From positions 60,683-122,471 of the forward strand of contig DHVR01000069.1 in assembly GCA_002412765.1 (NCBI GenBank): 61,789 nt of DNA, given 5' to 3'. Under the pieces are notes generated by a model. It saw nothing but the letters and a program-made list of their open reading frames with translations, searched no databases and was not told where the DNA came from. This DNA is from Leptolinea sp. UBA5203. Lineage in GTDB: Bacteria > Chloroflexota > Anaerolineae > Anaerolineales > Anaerolineaceae. Both the position numbers and the translations under genes were made by a program. Below, in pieces: positions 17,564 to 25,599 of this stretch (position 1 is the first letter of the stretch; the number at the start of each line of letters is the position of its first letter).

Positions 17564-17593
17564 TTGGTACCGATTCCCTGATTGTGTCATAAT
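17564..17593 (+). promoter_or_regulatory. Promoter of the cNMP-domain/NifU-like pair
   Basis: TTGGTA (17564-17569), 18-base spacer, TGT-preceded -10 CATAAT (17588-17593). Same -35 and spacing as the promoter at 11300. Confidence 0.45.
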
Positions 17594-17682
17594 CAATTCA
17601 AAAAAGTAAAAATATTGTGGATGATGTTTATCTCATTGATAAGGATAGATGCCACTGGTTTCATTGCCAGGCATCGATTAAG

Positions 17683-18189
17683 ATGAATTCGATGCAAACA
17701 AAAAAGACCAACAAAATTCCCCTATTTGACGATCTGGACAAAGACGAGATCAAGCATGTCTTGTCCGGGTTCACTATTAAACAATTTTATAAAAACGAAG
17801 TCATCTTTCAACAAGATTCCAGTGCAGCATATTTTTACATCCTCACCAAGGGTGAAGTATTTATTCGCTACAAACCCTATGACGGTCCGCCGCTGGTGGT
17901 TACACGGATATATCCGGGAGATATTTTTGGTTGGTCGGCAGTCCTGCAACGTCAGAAGTACACATCCACAGCCACTGCCGAAGAAGACAGCCAGGTCTAT
18001 CAGATCAGAGGATGCGATTTATTGTCATTGTGCGCGCAATCCCCTGATTGTGGTGCTATAATTTTACAAAGACTGGCAACGATCATTTCTGTACGGCTGC
18101 AAGGAACCCATCGAGAAGTCTTGGAAGGTTTCCGTTCAGAAATGAATTTATCGAATGATTGTTGGAAAAGGATAAGTGAAAATGAGTGA
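17683..18189 (+). CDS. Cyclic nucleotide-binding domain protein without a DNA-binding domain
   Basis: 168 aa from ATG 17683 (alternatives: GTG 17617 and ATG 17692; none has a clear Shine-Dalgarno). It holds one cNMP-binding beta-barrel of the Crp/Fnr type: PLFDDLDKDEI, FYKNEVIFQQ, YFYILTKGEVFIRY, YPGDIFGWSAVL, followed by a C-helix (ILQRLATIISVRLQ). The protein stops about 20 residues after that helix, so the C-terminal helix-turn-helix of Crp is missing. The classic Arg of the phosphate-binding cassette is not obvious, so the ligand may not be cAMP. Its 3' end overlaps the NifU-like gene by 8 bases. Confidence 0.85.
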   Translation: MNSMQTKKTNKIPLFDDLDKDEIKHVLSGFTIKQFYKNEVIFQQDSSAAYFYILTKGEVFIRYKPYDGPPLVVTRIYPGDIFGWSAVLQRQKYTSTATAEEDSQVYQIRGCDLLSLCAQSPDCGAIILQRLATIISVRLQGTHREVLEGFRSEMNLSNDCWKRISENE

Positions 18190-18433
18190 GCAAAAACCAG
18201 ATTTCACCATGGAAGAACAAATAAAAGGTCTGATTGAACAATTGGATGCTTATATCAATCATTACCACGGCGGGTCCGTGGAGCTTATTTCCTTCGACGG
18301 GAAAAATGTCCAGTTCCGTTTGGGCGGCGCTTGTGTAGATTGCCCAATCTCGGAGACCACTGGAAAGGGATGGATAGAAGGGACTCTGCGACAATTTTTT
18401 CCTGAACTGGGGCAAATCGAACAATTGGATTAG
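18182..18433 (+). CDS. NifU C-terminal-like Fe-S scaffold protein
   Basis: 83 aa. A lone NifU C-terminal (Nfu) domain: HGGSVELISFDGKNVQFRLGGAC then CVDC, the CxxC pair that binds a labile cluster in a dimer. It should take part in Fe-S cluster assembly or transfer in the cytosol. ATG 18182 is preferred over GTG 18176 because AAGGA at 18168-18172 is better spaced. It overlaps the preceding gene and ends at a bidirectional terminator. Confidence 0.9.
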   Translation: MSEQKPDFTMEEQIKGLIEQLDAYINHYHGGSVELISFDGKNVQFRLGGACVDCPISETTGKGWIEGTLRQFFPELGQIEQLD

Positions 18434-18434
18434 C

Positions 18435-18465
18435 AAAAAAAATGGTCAGGAAACTGACCATTTTT
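18435..18465. terminator. Bidirectional terminator with GAAA tetraloop
   Basis: tggtcag (18443-18449), loop gaaa, ctgacca (18454-18460), flanked by an A run and a T run. It serves the NifU-like gene and the minus-strand gene ending at 18464. Confidence 0.9.
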
Positions 18466-18850
18466 AGTCTATAAAAACTTCGACGTGCTCCCCGTCCTGC
18501 TCATCAAAAACATCCACTACTTTTCCGGTTTCTCCATCCTTGATGGCGTTGAGGATCATACTCATATCCATACCGTCCACTTCCGGTGCGAATTTTGCCC
18601 CCATTTTCATACCGGCATTGACCAAACTGATCGGCAGACGCACATTGACTCTTGTCTTGCCAGAGTTCGTATCTGTCACTTTTACCCGCAGCCATCGGGG
18701 GGATCGGCGGTATAAATTGCTGTCGCTCATGGCATCCATAGGGTCGGCCTGATCCGATAAAGTGGATAACAAATCCAACCCTTCCTGGGCGGTTATCTTC
18801 CCCTCCTGGATCATGGTCAATATTTTCAGACGTTCATCCGATGTTGTCAT
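18464..18850 (-). CDS. SHOCT-like / YvlB-LiaX N-terminal domain protein
   Basis: 128 aa. The N-terminal 30 residues (ERLKILTMIQEGKITAQEGL) form the short SHOCT-like helical pair found at the start of YvlB/LiaX-type proteins. The remainder (WLRVKVTDTNSGKTRVNVRLP) looks like the beginning of an adhesin-like beta domain, followed by an acidic tail. Often linked to envelope stress in other bacteria; function here unknown. Last gene of a five-gene minus-strand run, 22 bases after the preceding gene. Confidence 0.7.
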   Translation of the reverse strand: MTTSDERLKILTMIQEGKITAQEGLDLLSTLSDQADPMDAMSDSNLYRRSPRWLRVKVTDTNSGKTRVNVRLPISLVNAGMKMGAKFAPEVDGMDMSMILNAIKDGETGKVVDVFDEQDGEHVEVFID

Positions 18851-18872
18851 CTTTGCTCCAGATTTTTACCAA

Positions 18873-19580
18873 TTAAGTCGTACGACCCGCACGCTCCATG
18901 GATTTTTCCCATTTTGCCACCGCTATTTTTATTAGTTTTTGAATATCCGGATCATCAATCGAATCAATCCCAATGTAACGTCTGCTGCCAATCCAGGCGA
19001 TCACCCCGTCTTTGGGATCTTCAGCCAGACTGATATTTTGGTCTTTGTACGGAGTCAACTCCAGCATATCTTGCAAGATGTCATCAATCTGTTCTACAAA
19101 ACTGCGAGCCGCCGGTTTTTCTGCGGTTTTAGTCTTCATATCTGGCCGCATGGGCATTTCATAGGAAGGCAGGGGTGTTGGTTTGATTGCCCCTCGGGAA
19201 GAATCGAGTGAAGGTGATACCAAGGGTGAGACTGCTTGAGCAGGCTGCGGCTGAATTTGAATGCCAATCCAATCCATGGCTTCATGAACCACCTGGTCCA
19301 CCAGGATCAACTGAGCTTTGTTTAAATCAACACGCGTTGGAATCATGCGATCATCAATTTTTATCAGAATTTTCTCGCTGACTTTGTCGCGATAAATACG
19401 AAATACTTCTTCATAAGCCTGTTCCATAGGAATCGTTTGTTCACGGGAAGGCGGAATTTCCTCGATAGGATTTTTATTCTTCTCACGTTCCAGCAGCCAA
19501 TAACTGATGGCAGCCCCAGAAATAAAACCTATGGTTACAAACAATAAACCCATTAGGAGTTGGCTCAGGATTGGGCTCAT
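18873..19580 (-). CDS. Conserved-type hypothetical membrane protein
   Basis: 235 aa. One N-terminal membrane segment (about residues 6-30) is followed by a cytosolic-type charged region, a Pro/Ser-rich linker (about 130-165) and a C-terminal alpha/beta stretch ending KLIKIAVAKWEKSMERAG. No recognised family or catalytic motif. It lies between fpg and the SHOCT-like gene with 18-22 base gaps, so it is probably co-transcribed with them. Confidence 0.65.
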   Translation of the reverse strand: MSPILSQLLMGLLFVTIGFISGAAISYWLLEREKNKNPIEEIPPSREQTIPMEQAYEEVFRIYRDKVSEKILIKIDDRMIPTRVDLNKAQLILVDQVVHEAMDWIGIQIQPQPAQAVSPLVSPSLDSSRGAIKPTPLPSYEMPMRPDMKTKTAEKPAARSFVEQIDDILQDMLELTPYKDQNISLAEDPKDGVIAWIGSRRYIGIDSIDDPDIQKLIKIAVAKWEKSMERAGRTT

Positions 19581-19598
19581 TTACTTCTCCTCACTAAC

Positions 19599-20456
19599 TT
19601 AGGTTAGATTCTCATTCCCGGGAACCGGTTGGCAGTGAGGGCAAAAGTGAGTGCCACGTTGTCCAACGAGAATCCTTTGAATGGGTTGTCCGCAATTAAA
19701 ACACTTCTCGCCTGTCCGTTGGTAAACTTTAAAATAATTCTGAAAATCACCGCCGCGATATATCCAATCAATACTTGCACCGTTGCGGCGAATTCCTTCG
19801 CTTAATACACTACGAATAGCTTCTAATAATCGCCCGGCTTGCTGGAGTGTCAAATCACTCGACCGCCGCATAGGATGAATACCAGCTTGATGAAGCGATT
19901 CATCGGTATAGATATTTCCCAACCCTGCCAGAAAAGTCTGATCCAATAATAAGGGTTTGATCTGCCGATGGCTGGCTTGCAACTTCTCGTGAAACTGCAT
20001 AGGCCCCAAGGATTCATCCAGGGGCTCCGGTCCTAATTTTCCAGTGACCTGATCCGCAGTTTTAACCAACCAGATGCGGCCAAATTTGCGGGTATCATTG
20101 AAAAACAGCGAAGTTGATTGATTAAAATATATCACAAATCGATCATGTTTTTGTAAAGAAATCCTATCTTCAGGATCATCCAAACTATTTGCAACACGCA
20201 TATCCCCGCTCATACGCAGATGAAACAATAGCAGATCGTCATCAAAGTCAAATTGAATGAATTTTCCCCTGCGCTTAATATCCAGTAGGCACTGCCCTTT
20301 CAGACGCTGTAGCTCCAGGCTTTCCATTGGTTCTGCCAGGCTGCGCGGCCAGAGCAAACTGACCTCATCTACGGTTAAACCAAGAAGAGGGCGCCCACCC
20401 CGCCCTCCTGATTTTAATGCCTGCACAATCGTTTCAACTTCTGGTAATTCTGGCAT
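19599..20456 (-). CDS. mutM: Formamidopyrimidine-DNA glycosylase
   Basis: Also called Fpg. 285 aa, normal length. Bifunctional glycosylase/AP lyase that removes 8-oxoguanine and FaPy bases. The catalytic N-terminal Pro and Glu follow the initiator Met (MPELPEVETI). The H2TH region FLAGLGNIYTDESL is present, and the C-terminal zinc finger has all four Cys (CFNC and CPHC). It lies 8 bases after the prs stop within a minus-strand operon. Confidence 0.96.
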   Translation of the reverse strand: MPELPEVETIVQALKSGGRGGRPLLGLTVDEVSLLWPRSLAEPMESLELQRLKGQCLLDIKRRGKFIQFDFDDDLLLFHLRMSGDMRVANSLDDPEDRISLQKHDRFVIYFNQSTSLFFNDTRKFGRIWLVKTADQVTGKLGPEPLDESLGPMQFHEKLQASHRQIKPLLLDQTFLAGLGNIYTDESLHQAGIHPMRRSSDLTLQQAGRLLEAIRSVLSEGIRRNGASIDWIYRGGDFQNYFKVYQRTGEKCFNCGQPIQRILVGQRGTHFCPHCQPVPGNENLT

Positions 20457-20464
20457 TCCTGGTC

Positions 20465-21457
20465 TTATTCGTTAAACATCTCGCCAACGCTGCGACCTTC
20501 ATGAGCTCGGAGTATTACTTCTCCAATCAAATTGCCCACAGAGAGAACTTTGATTCGATCACCAAAGTATTTCAACTTATCCTGACCCAGAGGAATACTG
20601 TCTGTGGTCACAAATTGAGTTACCGGTAAAGAGGCCAGCCGTTCTGGTGCTTGCAGACTTAAGATGGGATGAATAAAGACCATGTAGATGTTTCTGGCGC
20701 CTTTATCATTCAAAAGGGTGACAGCCTGAACCATGGAACCACCGGTATCCACTTCATCATCCACCAGAATAACATCCCGGCCTTTCACATCCCCAATCAA
20801 GGTAAGCGCTTCAGATTTGGCTTCATTGCTGATACGCCGTTTTTCAATGAAGGCCATCGGAACATTCAAACCGGCTGCATAGTTACGACCTTTCTTAGCG
20901 AATCCAAGATCAGCCGTTACCACCACGGGCTCATAAAATGAGGAGAAGATGGAGCGTAAGTAATCCACAGTGATATGGAAAGCACTCAACACATCGCCGG
21001 GGATAGAGAAGAACCCCTGAATCTGACCGGCGTGCAAATCCAGCGTGATATATCGATCAGCACCAGCAACTTCGATCATATCGGCAACTAGTCGGGCGGT
21101 AATCGGAACACGCGGTTGATCTTTCTTATCCGAGCGTGCATACGCCAGATACGGCATGACCGCTGTGATCCGGGCGGCTGAATCCAGACGCAAGGTCTGC
21201 ATCATGATCAGCATTTCCATTAAGTTTTGATGGACCGGTTTGCCAGTGGTTTGAATGACATAGCAATCTTTTCCACGCACACTGGTTTTCAACTTGATAA
21301 ACAAATTGTCATTTGGAAATTGAATCACTTCCCGTTCACACAGGGGAACTCCCAAATAAGCAGCTATACGATTGGAAAGATCAGGACATGAGGTACCAGA
21401 ATATAATTTAATATCGCCGTACATCATGCGTTCGTGATGTTGAAAGGTAATGGGCAT
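20465..21457 (-). CDS. prs: Ribose-phosphate pyrophosphokinase
   Basis: 330 aa. Makes PRPP from ribose 5-phosphate and ATP for nucleotide, His and Trp synthesis. Two type I phosphoribosyltransferase folds: ATP-side motif MPYLAYARSDKKDQPR, metal site ITLDLHAGQIQGFF, and the ribose-5-phosphate loop VDDEVDTGGSM. TGGAGT sits 6 bases before the ATG. It is followed at 8 bases by fpg and preceded at 14 bases by a GNAT gene. Confidence 0.96.
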   Translation of the reverse strand: MPITFQHHERMMYGDIKLYSGTSCPDLSNRIAAYLGVPLCEREVIQFPNDNLFIKLKTSVRGKDCYVIQTTGKPVHQNLMEMLIMMQTLRLDSAARITAVMPYLAYARSDKKDQPRVPITARLVADMIEVAGADRYITLDLHAGQIQGFFSIPGDVLSAFHITVDYLRSIFSSFYEPVVVTADLGFAKKGRNYAAGLNVPMAFIEKRRISNEAKSEALTLIGDVKGRDVILVDDEVDTGGSMVQAVTLLNDKGARNIYMVFIHPILSLQAPERLASLPVTQFVTTDSIPLGQDKLKYFGDRIKVLSVGNLIGEVILRAHEGRSVGEMFNE

Positions 21458-21471
21458 CAGATACTCCAGAA

Positions 21472-22011
21472 TTAATTTTCAGCCTGCCATTCAGATCGAA
21501 GCACACTCATAAGCAAAACATCCTGGTAAGCACCCTCAGAAAATTTTGCCTGCCGCATGCGACCCTCTTCGACAAAGCCTGTAGCACGATATGAGCTGAT
21601 TCCGCGCAGGTTATTTTCAAATACTCGCAAATAGATCCGATTCAAATTCAAGGTCATGAACGCGTAACGCAACATTAATTTAATTGCCTTTCGGCCATAA
21701 CCCTTATTCCATTCAGATTTTTCACCAATAAATATTCCTAATTCGGCATCCCGATCAACATTGGATACATGCATTAATCCAAGATCGCCAATAGGTTTCC
21801 AACCCTTTTCAGTAATCACCTCGATCATCAAGGGTTGTTCTTCCGGACTAGATAAGATCATCGATTCAAACCATTTTTCTTCCATGGACATGGAAAGTGG
21901 GTAGTAAAGGGTTAAGAACTGACGTACTTCATGATCATTTAACCAATTCACAAATAATTGCAAATCACTTCGATCAACAGCTCGTAACCGAATGCCATCA
22001 CCAATGATCAT
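21472..22011 (-). CDS. GNAT acetyltransferase, RimJ/RimL-like
   Basis: 179 aa from ATG 22011, which has a strong TAGGAGG upstream; the frame continues to 22044 without support. Acetyl-CoA site GEKSEWNKGYGRKAIKLML and the typical C-terminal YRATGFVEEGRMR. It may acetylate an N-terminus or a small amine; the acceptor cannot be inferred. First gene of the operon GNAT, prs, fpg, membrane protein, SHOCT-like. Confidence 0.87.
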   Translation of the reverse strand: MIIGDGIRLRAVDRSDLQLFVNWLNDHEVRQFLTLYYPLSMSMEEKWFESMILSSPEEQPLMIEVITEKGWKPIGDLGLMHVSNVDRDAELGIFIGEKSEWNKGYGRKAIKLMLRYAFMTLNLNRIYLRVFENNLRGISSYRATGFVEEGRMRQAKFSEGAYQDVLLMSVLRSEWQAEN

Positions 22012-22167
22012 ACAGCCTCCTATTTTTGTATCTATTCCCGGCAAATCACCAAGGAACCTGCTTGCCGCTAAAATTGATTACCCCGCCCACAGCGATAGGT
22101 TCATCACCATTGGCAGGGACTTGTTTTCACACAGGTTGATTTCCTTTCTGAATACGCCTTAATTGTA

Positions 22168-23217
22168 TCAAAGAGTTGTCTTTTTTTCCGAATCAGTTGG
22201 ATGAAATTTGCACAATTGCAAAGCCAATGTTTGGGGAGAGATCATCCTGGATGTTAATTGCAATAATCCATTTTGCAGCATCTCCTCATCGACCTGCTCA
22301 CGCCATTGGGTATATAGTCCCTGCATTAGAGTCGAGCGAAATTCCGCCTGCAAGCGCCTACCCTCTTTGATTTGATATTCACCGGATCGCAGCAGATATT
22401 CCTTATGACGAAAAATGGCTGCACACAATTCTGTAATGCCTTCACGTTCCGGGGCAATCGTCTTCAAAATGGGCGGTTCCCAGGTTTCTTGTTCAGTCTC
22501 TTGAACAGGAGCATTATTCTCTGGAAGGACACCCAGCCCTTGGAAACCATGATGCAAATCGGCTGCATACTTTTGTCTTCTAGAACCCAACGAAAGCATG
22601 GTTTCCAGAGCCCGCACAGTGTTATCCACAGCCGGTTGATCTGCTTTGTTGACTACCAGAATATCTGCTATTTCCAGAATTCCAGCCTTAATAGCCTGGA
22701 TGTCATCCCCCAATCCGGGAGCCTCCACAACCAGCACGGTATGAGCCAGCTTGGCGATATCCACTTCGGATTGGCCGGCACCAACTGTTTCGATCACAAT
22801 CACTTCAAATCCGGTAGCGTCAAATGCAGAGACCACGGCAGCGGTTCGAGCTGCCAGACCGCCCAAAGCCCCACGAGATGCCATGGAGCGAATAAAAACA
22901 CCCTCGTCCCCATATAAATCCCGCATGCGGACACGATCCCCCAATAACGCCCCTCCACTGAAAGGACTGGATGGATCCACCGCCACGACGGCTATCTTAA
23001 CATTAAGTTGGGTGCGCATATACCAGACCAGTTCATTAACCAGGGAGGATTTTCCAGTGCCTGGGGCACCCGTGACCCCAATAACATAGGCCCGACCGGT
23101 TAACGAAAAAAGGGCATTCATGATGTTACGCCCTTCTTGCGAATCATTTTCCACGGCACTTAATAAGCGTGAAATGGCAAGACGATCGCCCTGTTTTATG
23201 GCATCCAAAGAAATCAT
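22168..23217 (-). CDS. meaB: Methylmalonyl-CoA mutase-associated GTPase MeaB
   Basis: 349 aa, normal length. G3E-family P-loop GTPase that protects and loads B12-dependent acyl-CoA mutases. Walker A GAPGTGKSS near residue 50, VAVDPSSPFSGGALLGDRVRM, the base-binding NKAD, and IETVGAGQSEVD are all typical of the MeaB/ArgK group. It starts 12 bases after the B12-binding mutase subunit gene. The 156 bases downstream, before the GNAT gene, hold no ORF. Confidence 0.95.
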   Translation of the reverse strand: MISLDAIKQGDRLAISRLLSAVENDSQEGRNIMNALFSLTGRAYVIGVTGAPGTGKSSLVNELVWYMRTQLNVKIAVVAVDPSSPFSGGALLGDRVRMRDLYGDEGVFIRSMASRGALGGLAARTAAVVSAFDATGFEVIVIETVGAGQSEVDIAKLAHTVLVVEAPGLGDDIQAIKAGILEIADILVVNKADQPAVDNTVRALETMLSLGSRRQKYAADLHHGFQGLGVLPENNAPVQETEQETWEPPILKTIAPEREGITELCAAIFRHKEYLLRSGEYQIKEGRRLQAEFRSTLMQGLYTQWREQVDEEMLQNGLLQLTSRMISPQTLALQLCKFHPTDSEKKTTL

Positions 23218-23229
23218 GAGTCCTCTGCG

Positions 23230-23625
23230 CTACTGAATCGCCAGATTCAGCTCCTCAACTACTTTAGTCGTCGGGGTACCAGGCCCGTAAACTGCCTTGA
23301 CCCCCATCTCCATCAAGAGTTTGGCATCCTGATCAGGGATGATGCCCCCAACAAAGACCAAAACAGTTTCTTGTCCATTCTGTTTCAAACAATCCAACAC
23401 ACGGGGAACCAAGGCCATATGCGCTCCGGACAGGATAGAAAGCCCAACGGCTTGCACATCCTCCTGTAAGGCAGCTTCGGCAATCATCTCCGGTGTTTGG
23501 CGCAAACCGGTATAGATCACTTCCATGCCGGCATCTCGCAGCGCCTGGGCAACGACCTTGGCGCCACGATCATGGCCGTCCAATCCTGGCTTTGCAATTA
23601 ATACCCGAATGGTTTTCTTTGTCAT
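23230..23625 (-). CDS. Acyl-CoA mutase B12-binding (small) subunit
   Basis: 131 aa from ATG 23625, chosen because GGGAG lies 6 bases upstream; in-frame ATGs at 23631 and 23655 are poorer. The sequence is a complete cobalamin-binding domain: DGHDRG carries the His that coordinates cobalt, then GLSILSGAH and VFVGGIIPDQD. In bacteria with split methylmalonyl-CoA mutase this subunit pairs with a separate catalytic chain, which is not in the window. Operon with meaB. Confidence 0.92.
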   Translation of the reverse strand: MTKKTIRVLIAKPGLDGHDRGAKVVAQALRDAGMEVIYTGLRQTPEMIAEAALQEDVQAVGLSILSGAHMALVPRVLDCLKQNGQETVLVFVGGIIPDQDAKLLMEMGVKAVYGPGTPTTKVVEELNLAIQ

Positions 23626-23773
23626 ATCCATCTCCCGTGAATAATTCAAACTCAAACTTCTTTCCTGATCTATATTATCCGCGATCTTGGTGATCCTCGT
23701 AGGGGTATAAAATCATGTTTTCATACCGAGGATATCATTATTAACCTGCGAGGATGTCATACGCGGGATAAGA

Positions 23774-23802
23774 AACGCCCATTTCTTGATGAAATGGGCG
23801 TT
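23774..23802 (-). terminator. Terminator of the Ddl-like gene
   Basis: Arms aacgcccatttc (23774-23785) and gaaatgggcgtt (23791-23802), loop ttgat. The minus-strand side continues into TTCTTA, just after the gene ending at 23809. Confidence 0.8.
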
Positions 23803-23808
23803 GAACTT

Positions 23809-24870
23809 CTAGATCATCTCGTACCGTTCCAAAGCATTTTCCAAAATTGTATTTACCAATTCCGTGTGGCCCATTCCCTGGGCAGCAGCTTCAATGACAA
23901 TATCCGATATACCGGGAGATAGACCCGGTAAAGGATTTACCTCAAGAATATAGGGTTTCCAATGATCTCTCGAATCTAGTCGGAAATCTACCCGGGCAAC
24001 ATCCAAACAACCTGTCACACGGAAGACTGCCGCCGCCAACCAGTTCAACTGCTGGACCATGACTTCATCCAGAGGTGCCGGGCAAAGATAGGTTAATTCT
24101 TCAGGCACATCCACTTTTAATCGATTGCTGTAAACGGCATCACTATCCAAATACGGCTTTAGATCCACTTCCATGGGAGGAAGAAAATTCAGCCCGGCTT
24201 TGATTCGTTTTGCTGCCGGGTCCTCCGGCAAGCGTCGGGCTGCCGGTCCGACCAAATTTCCAACGATGCCCACCGTCACTTCACGGCCATCAATAAAAGT
24301 CTCAACCAGCGCAGTTTGTTTGTACCGTTCCAGTACAACGGATAATTGTGTTCGAAGTTCCTCTTCATTATGAACAACCGATTTTGCACTCACTCCCATG
24401 CCTGTTCCTTCGCTGCTGGGTTTTACAAACAAGGGAAATTTCAAATCTCCTTGTAAGGGTTCATTCATACGTTCAAAGGTTTGAAAGGCCGGGGTAGGCA
24501 GATCGTGCCAGCACAAAATCCTTTTGGTCATGGCCTTGTCGAGGCATAAGGCCAGCGTCATAACGCGGCTTCCTGTGTAAGGAATCCTCATCATCTCCAG
24601 TAAAGCCGGCACCTGCGCTTCACGGGCATCCCCAAAATGTCCCTCGCAAATATTAAAACAAATATCCGGTTTGTAATCTCTTAACTTATCATACAGACTG
24701 ATATCACCTTCAAAAAAATCAGCCTCATGTCCGCCAGCCTTTAAGGCATCACAAATGGAAAGAACCGTTTTCTCTGAATCCAAATCTGCCCATACATCAG
24801 GGGGCAGGTCCGCTGATACAGGTGCATTCTTTTTTAAATTTGCCAAAACAGCAACGCGAAAATGTTTCAT
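23809..24870 (-). CDS. D-alanine--D-alanine ligase-like ATP-grasp enzyme
   Basis: 353 aa. Ddl fold: N-terminal domain with FNICEG, central ATP-grasp domain with PLFVKPSSEGTGMGVSAKS and VETFIDGREVTVGIVGN, and C-terminal metal-binding LDVARVDFRLD and ILEVNPLPGLSP. The active-site loop and spacing differ from canonical Ddl. It may ligate another amino acid pair rather than D-Ala-D-Ala, and no mur genes are nearby. Its ATG overlaps by 4 bases the stop of a doubtful small ORF upstream. Confidence 0.85.
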   Translation of the reverse strand: MKHFRVAVLANLKKNAPVSADLPPDVWADLDSEKTVLSICDALKAGGHEADFFEGDISLYDKLRDYKPDICFNICEGHFGDAREAQVPALLEMMRIPYTGSRVMTLALCLDKAMTKRILCWHDLPTPAFQTFERMNEPLQGDLKFPLFVKPSSEGTGMGVSAKSVVHNEEELRTQLSVVLERYKQTALVETFIDGREVTVGIVGNLVGPAARRLPEDPAAKRIKAGLNFLPPMEVDLKPYLDSDAVYSNRLKVDVPEELTYLCPAPLDEVMVQQLNWLAAAVFRVTGCLDVARVDFRLDSRDHWKPYILEVNPLPGLSPGISDIVIEAAAQGMGHTELVNTILENALERYEMI

Positions 24871-25115
24871 TGAGTTACCTTACCTAAACAAAAATATTTT
24901 TGGCTTCGATTTGTGAATGCACACAGATCAAATCTATTCAGTTGGAAAACATTTGGAATTGTTTTGAAATAACGCCCGGATGGTTGTCCCCCGGTTATTT
25001 TGGTTATCGTCCACAAAAGCGAAAATCGCCCTTGTGGGCTGCGATCAGGAGGCTTTTCGTTATCCTCTTGCTGTGGTTCTTGATCAAGCAAAGCTTGGGT
25101 TGACAGATCGTCCAT
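24867..25115 (-). CDS. Small hypothetical ORF ahead of the Ddl-like gene (doubtful)
   Basis: 82 aa with no recognised family. In its favour: a strong AAGGAG 5 bases before the ATG and a 4-base ATGA overlap with the next gene. The first 30 residues are acidic and gene-like (DDLSTQALLDQEPQQEDNEK), while the last 35 look like chance translation. It could be a short leader ORF coupled to the ligase, or the intact start of a gene later broken by a frameshift or deletion. Confidence 0.38.
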   Translation of the reverse strand: MDDLSTQALLDQEPQQEDNEKPPDRSPQGRFSLLWTITKITGGQPSGRYFKTIPNVFQLNRFDLCAFTNRSQKYFCLGKVTQ

Positions 25116-25216
25116 GGATCTCCTTCATAATTCACTGCAATCAATGAGATTCCGGCAAGAAAGAAACAACCTGACTGCATCTATAGCCGGCACGCTAAAA
25201 GTATAAACGGATTCTC

Positions 25217-25488
25217 TAATTTATCAAGAGGTCAAAAGAGGCATTCTACCTTACAAAAATGGATGGTTTCAATTTTTTTGTAGGGTGCTGTTGGGCGGTA
25301 TGGAAAGAGTATTCGCATTTTAAACAACCCAGCCCAACACACCATTTGTCCGAATGGCAGTGAAAATTTTCTTGTCAATTTTTCGCTTACAATGCGATCC
25401 CTGCGCAATCCCAAAATGGTGCGTTGGCAACGCACCCGTTTGTCTAAATTTATCAAAGGACAATTTTCCTAACAAAATGGATGGTTTC
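25217..25488 (+). repeat. Imperfect direct repeat in the divergent intergenic region
   Basis: Two related blocks, 25217-25270 and 25445-25488, both run from TAA(A)TTTATCAA to ATGGATGGTTTC with about 10 bases of length difference between. A ggtgcgtt/aacgcacc hairpin (25418-25436, loop ggc) lies between them. No gene is seen in 25116-25599; the region separates the ligase gene from the chelatase locus. Confidence 0.5.
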
Positions 25489-25558
25489 CTATTCAAGATA
25501 AAAACATTTTTCTACTTGGCATCCTCTGCTTCAAGTCCTACAAACCTGCCGTGGCTTG

Positions 25559-25567
25559 TGGTACACT
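25559..25567 (+). promoter_or_regulatory. Extended -10 of the chelatase locus
   Basis: TGGTACACT (25559-25567), a TGn-extended -10, with no clear -35. The start site would be near 25574, leaving about 26 bases before the ATG at 25600. Confidence 0.4.
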
Positions 25568-25599
25568 ATGCCCATCAGACAACAAGTTGGTGGTGATTT

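Noticed and set aside
22012..22167. Possible riboswitch or leader RNA ahead of the GNAT gene
   Set aside because: A cggcaa/ttgccg stem exists but there is no T run or recognised consensus.
23691..23734. Imperfect inverted repeat ATCCTCG...CGAGGAT upstream of the mutase small-subunit gene
   Set aside because: The arms are interrupted, and nothing ties it to a known operator; too weak to call.
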